Source: an uncultured Lachnospiraceae bacterium (GTDB lineage: Bacteria; Bacillota; Clostridia; Lachnospirales; Lachnospiraceae). From it: 64,000 bases of DNA. The DNA lies in the NCBI GenBank assembly GCA_902793995.1, contig CADBFP010000003.1:1-64000 (forward strand), given 5' to 3'. The notes below the pieces were generated by a model. The model was not told where the DNA came from, made no database searches, and saw nothing but the letters and a program-made list of their open reading frames with translations. Of this stretch, positions 61,075 to 64,000 are shown in pieces. Numbering within the stretch: the stretch's first letter is position 1; each line of letters begins with the position of its first letter. The position numbers and the translations under genes were made by a program.

Positions 61075-62724
61075 TTAGGATTTCAATAAGCAAAGCTTGC
61101 CGGCCAGCTTTATCAGAACATGGCCTTTGGGCATGGAAGAAAGCTCCTCCTCCGTCACGGCTCCTAAAAGCAAAATGGCTGCCAGGTAAGCCGGAAGGGC
61201 AGCTGCTATGCTGATCAATAAACTGATGGTATTGCCCAGGCCCAGGGCAAAAAGCCCTTTGTAAATGCAAAAGGCGAAGGCAGCGGTAAACAAAGCAGCC
61301 AGAGGAATCAGGCAAAAGCTTCGCCGCCATTCCTGCCGGTAGCCCAGCTTCCGCCGCATAGTCAACAAATTGAGCAGTCCGGAGCAAAGGCCGAACAAGG
61401 CATTGGCCACCACCACTCCCAGGATGCCCCATTTCAGGATATACAGCATGATAAACAGCAAGGGCAGGTGAATGATAAGGGCCGCGATGTAGTTCTTAAT
61501 GGGTTCCCAGAACAGGCCGCTGCCTTGCAGGATTCCCACGCTGACAGCGGAAAGGGAATAACCGATGACCGTGGCAAACCCCACCAGCAGCATCTGTCCC
61601 GCCAGCCCGTTGTCCCGGTTCCTAAAAAGCAGATCCAGGCAGGGCTTTCCTAACACGGCCAGGGCCAGGGAGGCCGGCATGGCGACCAGCGCAATAAATT
61701 GAATGGCGGAGGAGGCTTTGGCCATGGCGCCGCGCCGGTCTCCCACGGCAATATGGGAAGAAACCGCCGGCAGCGTGGAGGCAGACAAAGCGGTGGCGAT
61801 GGCAATAGGCACATTGGTCAGAACAATGAACTTGCCGCTGTAATCCCCCCACAGTCTTTCGTATAAATTCATCTGCTCCGCCCCCATGTAAGCGCCGAAA
61901 ATCCCATGGTCCAAAAGGGTGACGATGTTGGCCATGGTGGCGCTGATGAGGATGGGAACCGCCGTGATGACTACCGTCTTCAGCGTAAAGACGGGAGCAT
62001 CCAGCGCGCCGCTTTTATCCAGGCGGCAGCGGCGCTCCAACCTGTGTTTATAGACGAAAAAGCAAAAGCCCACAAACAGCAGGGCCGCCAGTGCCCCGAT
62101 GCCGGTGCCGATGGTCGCCCCCGCCGCCCCGTAGGCATTAGGAGACATATTAACGGAACTGGCAGGGTCATATGCTTTATCAAACAGAATTCGGGCCATT
62201 ACGATACTGACAGCCACATGGATAATCTGCTCCAGCACCTGGGATACCGCCGTTGGAATCATGGTGCCGTGGCCCTGGAAAAAGCCCCGCAGCACCCCCA
62301 GCATCCCCATAATAAATACGGTGGGAGCCAGCAGCTTCACCGCCAGCACCGCCCGGGGGGTGCTGAGAAGATTGCCCGCCAGAAAACCGGCGCCGAAATA
62401 CATTAAAAGGGCGGCAGCCAGCCCTAAAGAGGCCCCAAAGGCCAGGGCCACCACCAGAACCTGTTTCACATTGCGGTACTGTTTCTGGCTGAGCTTGGCA
62501 GACACCAGCTTGGAAACCGCCATGGGAAGGCTGTAGGAGGAGATCAGCAGCATGATATTGTAAATATCATAAGCCGTACTGTAGATGCCACTGCCGGCTT
62601 CGCCGATGATATTCATCAGCGGAATGCGGTAAAGCATGCCGATAATCCGGCTGATGATGCCGGCGATGGCCAATATGCCGCCCTGGGCAATGAAATTACT
62701 GGATTTATTATCTTTTTTTGCCAT
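61075..62724 (-). CDS. Polysaccharide flippase of the MOP superfamily, SpoVB/MurJ-like
   Basis: A 549-residue protein with about fourteen membrane helices. It opens with FIAQGGILAIAGIISRIIGMLYRIPL-type sequence, as in SpoVB, Ytg and MurJ-like lipid II flippases. Such proteins turn lipid-linked wall precursors or polysaccharide units across the membrane. The N-terminal basic MAKKDNKSS is typical of the Clostridia SpoVB group. Whether this one serves wall synthesis or sporulation cannot be decided from sequence. Confidence 0.88.
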   Translation of the reverse strand: MAKKDNKSSNFIAQGGILAIAGIISRIIGMLYRIPLMNIIGEAGSGIYSTAYDIYNIMLLISSYSLPMAVSKLVSAKLSQKQYRNVKQVLVVALAFGASLGLAAALLMYFGAGFLAGNLLSTPRAVLAVKLLAPTVFIMGMLGVLRGFFQGHGTMIPTAVSQVLEQIIHVAVSIVMARILFDKAYDPASSVNMSPNAYGAAGATIGTGIGALAALLFVGFCFFVYKHRLERRCRLDKSGALDAPVFTLKTVVITAVPILISATMANIVTLLDHGIFGAYMGAEQMNLYERLWGDYSGKFIVLTNVPIAIATALSASTLPAVSSHIAVGDRRGAMAKASSAIQFIALVAMPASLALAVLGKPCLDLLFRNRDNGLAGQMLLVGFATVIGYSLSAVSVGILQGSGLFWEPIKNYIAALIIHLPLLFIMLYILKWGILGVVVANALFGLCSGLLNLLTMRRKLGYRQEWRRSFCLIPLAALFTAAFAFCIYKGLFALGLGNTISLLISIAAALPAYLAAILLLGAVTEEELSSMPKGHVLIKLAGKLCLLKS

Positions 62725-62752
62725 ATGAAAACGGGGGAGGCTTCCCTCCGCC

Positions 62753-63253
62753 CTAACACTCCCTTGTAATGCCTAAGTGCCGCAGGATTCCTTCCTGCTT
62801 TTCTTCCATCTGAATCCGCTCCGCCTCGTCTTCGTGATCGTAGCCCAAAAGATGAAAGAGGCTGTGGGCCGTCAGAAAGGCCAGCTCCCGCCGGGGGCTG
62901 TGGCCGTATGCCTCTGCCTGGGATCGAACCTTGTCCAGGGAAATAACCATGTCCCCCAGAAGCAGTTCCCCGCTGTCCGGGTCAAAGTTCATGGGATCCT
63001 CTTCCAGCTCCGTAAAATCCGCCGGTTCCGGAAAGGGAATAAAGGGGAAACTCAGCACATCCGTGGAGGCATCCAGCCCCCGTTCCAAACAGTTGATTTC
63101 CCGCATAGCTTCGTCATCCGTCAGGAGAACATCCAGCTGGCAGGCATAAGGGCAGTCTTCGGATTCCAAAACAGCCTCCGCCACCTGCCGGATCAAAGCC
63201 TCCGCATCAAAATCAAAAGGGTTTTCCGTTTCAAAGCTGAGGGCGAGGGTCAT
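62753..63253 (-). CDS. ybeY: Endoribonuclease YbeY
   Basis: YbeY matures the 16S rRNA 3' end and takes part in ribosome quality control. The 166-residue protein has the zinc triad H130, H134 and H140 in AHSLFHLLGYDH, the family's HxxxHxxxxxH pattern, and the upstream DVLSFP motif. AAGGAGAAGG precedes ATG, and the gene overlaps the phoH end by 23 bases, the normal phoH-ybeY linkage. Confidence 0.95.
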   Translation of the reverse strand: MTLALSFETENPFDFDAEALIRQVAEAVLESEDCPYACQLDVLLTDDEAMREINCLERGLDASTDVLSFPFIPFPEPADFTELEEDPMNFDPDSGELLLGDMVISLDKVRSQAEAYGHSPRRELAFLTAHSLFHLLGYDHEDEAERIQMEEKQEGILRHLGITREC

Positions 63254-64000
63254 GGCCTTCTCCTTCTTTCACCAAGTAAATGGGGCCGCCGCTTTTAGGA
63301 TCCGGCTTAAAATGACGGGGACGGGAGGGCTTCTGCCCCTTCATGGCCTCTTCCTTTTCAAAGGCTTTGACAATATCCTTCACGATTTTGTTCCGCACCA
63401 CATCCCGGTTATTCAAATGAATCACTCCGATGCCTTCCACCCCCCGTAGAATCTCCGCACAGCGGGAAAGGCCGGAGTCGCTGATTTTAGGCAGGTCGAT
63501 CTGAGTCACATCCCCGGTTAAAACCATACGGGAATCCTCTCCCAGCCGGGTCAGGGCCATTTTCAAGGTGGACAAGGATGCATTCTGCCCCTCATCTATG
63601 ATAATCCGGGCCCGGTTTAAGGTACGGCCGCGCATGTAAGCCAGAGGGGCCACTTCCACCACCCCGTTTTCCCGGAGCTTGTCCGCCCGCTCCTGCCCGA
63701 AAACATCCCGCAGGGCATCATAAAGCGGGCGCAGATAAGGATCCACCTTCTGGGCCAGATCCCCGGGCAGAAAGCCCAGCCGCTCCTCTCCCGCTTCAAT
63801 GGCAGGCCGGGACATAATGATCCGCTCGATGCTGCCTTCTTTCAGTTCCTGAGCTGCCTGAGCCACCGCCAGATAGGTTTTGCCGGTGCCGGCGGGGCCG
63901 ATGCAGATGGTAACGGCTTTCTGCCGCAGCATTTCCACATAATTCTGCTGGCCGAAGGTTTTGCATTTAATGGGCAGGCCCCGGTAGTTCAGGGTCACGG
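63231..64000 (-). CDS. phoH: PhoH-like ATPase (partial, N-terminus beyond window)
   Basis: About 256 codons of the C-terminal part are visible: RGLPIKCKTFGQQNYVEML, then Walker A GPAGTGKTYLAVA, Walker B IIIDEGQNA and TGDVTQIDLP. These are the PhoH/YlaK-type ATPase domain. Family members have about 80-110 more residues before this, so the true start lies past base 64000; an apparent GTG at 63998 is inside the gene. PhoH proteins are linked to YbeY and RNA metabolism; their exact activity is uncertain. Confidence 0.93.
   Translation of the reverse strand, partial: VTLNYRGLPIKCKTFGQQNYVEMLRQKAVTICIGPAGTGKTYLAVAQAAQELKEGSIERIIMSRPAIEAGEERLGFLPGDLAQKVDPYLRPLYDALRDVFGQERADKLRENGVVEVAPLAYMRGRTLNRARIIIDEGQNASLSTLKMALTRLGEDSRMVLTGDVTQIDLPKISDSGLSRCAEILRGVEGIGVIHLNNRDVVRNKIVKDIVKAFEKEEAMKGQKPSRPRHFKPDPKSGGPIYLVKEGEGHDPRPQL

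Overview
The window looks like a chromosomal segment of a Gram-positive Clostridia-type Firmicute, most likely related to Lachnospiraceae. The basis is gene content: a YlxM-Ffh-S16-KhpA-RimM-TrmD-L19 run, PlsX-ACP-RNase III-SMC-FtsY, HemZ, YitT, a TIGR01906/DUF1461 protein, a SpoVB-type flippase, a long PRPP synthetase and a DUF6472-like small protein. Strong GGAGG-type ribosome binding sites and TTGACA/TATAAT promoters agree with this. By eye the G+C content is near one half. Species cannot be named from the sequence alone.

Layout. Positions 1-82 are the 3' end of a 23S rRNA gene. It is followed by a structured spacer without a recognisable 5S gene and by a rho-independent terminator. From 0.4 to 12.9 kb most genes are on the + strand: mtnN, yitT, uvrB, an EF-G-like GTPase, a 2-hydroxyacid dehydrogenase, and a Xer-type tyrosine recombinase with a small Cys-rich partner gene. 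A pair of TPR-GGDEF genes and ttcA lie on the - strand among them. From 13 to 54 kb nearly everything is on the - strand. Read in transcription order from the right this comprises: an anchored solute-binding protein, yfbR-like, a small membrane protein, plsX-acpP-rnc-smc-ftsY, dnaE-relA-MBL-hemZ-hisS and a membrane protein, the ylxM-ffh-rpsP-khpA-rimM-trmD-rplS operon, nhaC-murE, a GtrA/flavoprotein/membrane-protein group, lepB-rbgA-lepB-rnhB-yraN, (prs on +), a DUF512 radical SAM gene with der-plsY, and guaB. From 54.3 to 59.1 kb clpC-radA and a split chromate transporter pair are on +. From 59.2 kb to the end the genes are again on -: TIGR01906, baiN-like, spoVB-like, ybeY and a phoH gene cut by the window edge.

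Most of the content is housekeeping: translation and ribosome maturation (rpsP, rplS, rimM, trmD, rbgA, der, ybeY, hisS, ttcA), protein export (ffh, ftsY, two signal peptidases), lipid and wall precursors (plsX, plsY, acpP, murE, SpoVB-like), replication and repair (dnaE, uvrB, radA, rnhB, smc), and nucleotide or alarmone metabolism (prs, guaB, relA).

The unusual material is mainly between genes. Six copies of a 23-nt palindrome keep their pairing although the stem sequence changes. Four copies of a larger ACTTTTC/GAAAAGT hairpin element and two further dispersed repeat types are also present. A near-perfect 16-bp inverted repeat with a 6-bp spacer lies between the promoter and start codon of the Xer-type recombinase. 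It has the geometry of a recombination core site and is the best candidate here for something not described before. All calls come from reading the sequence; no database search was run.
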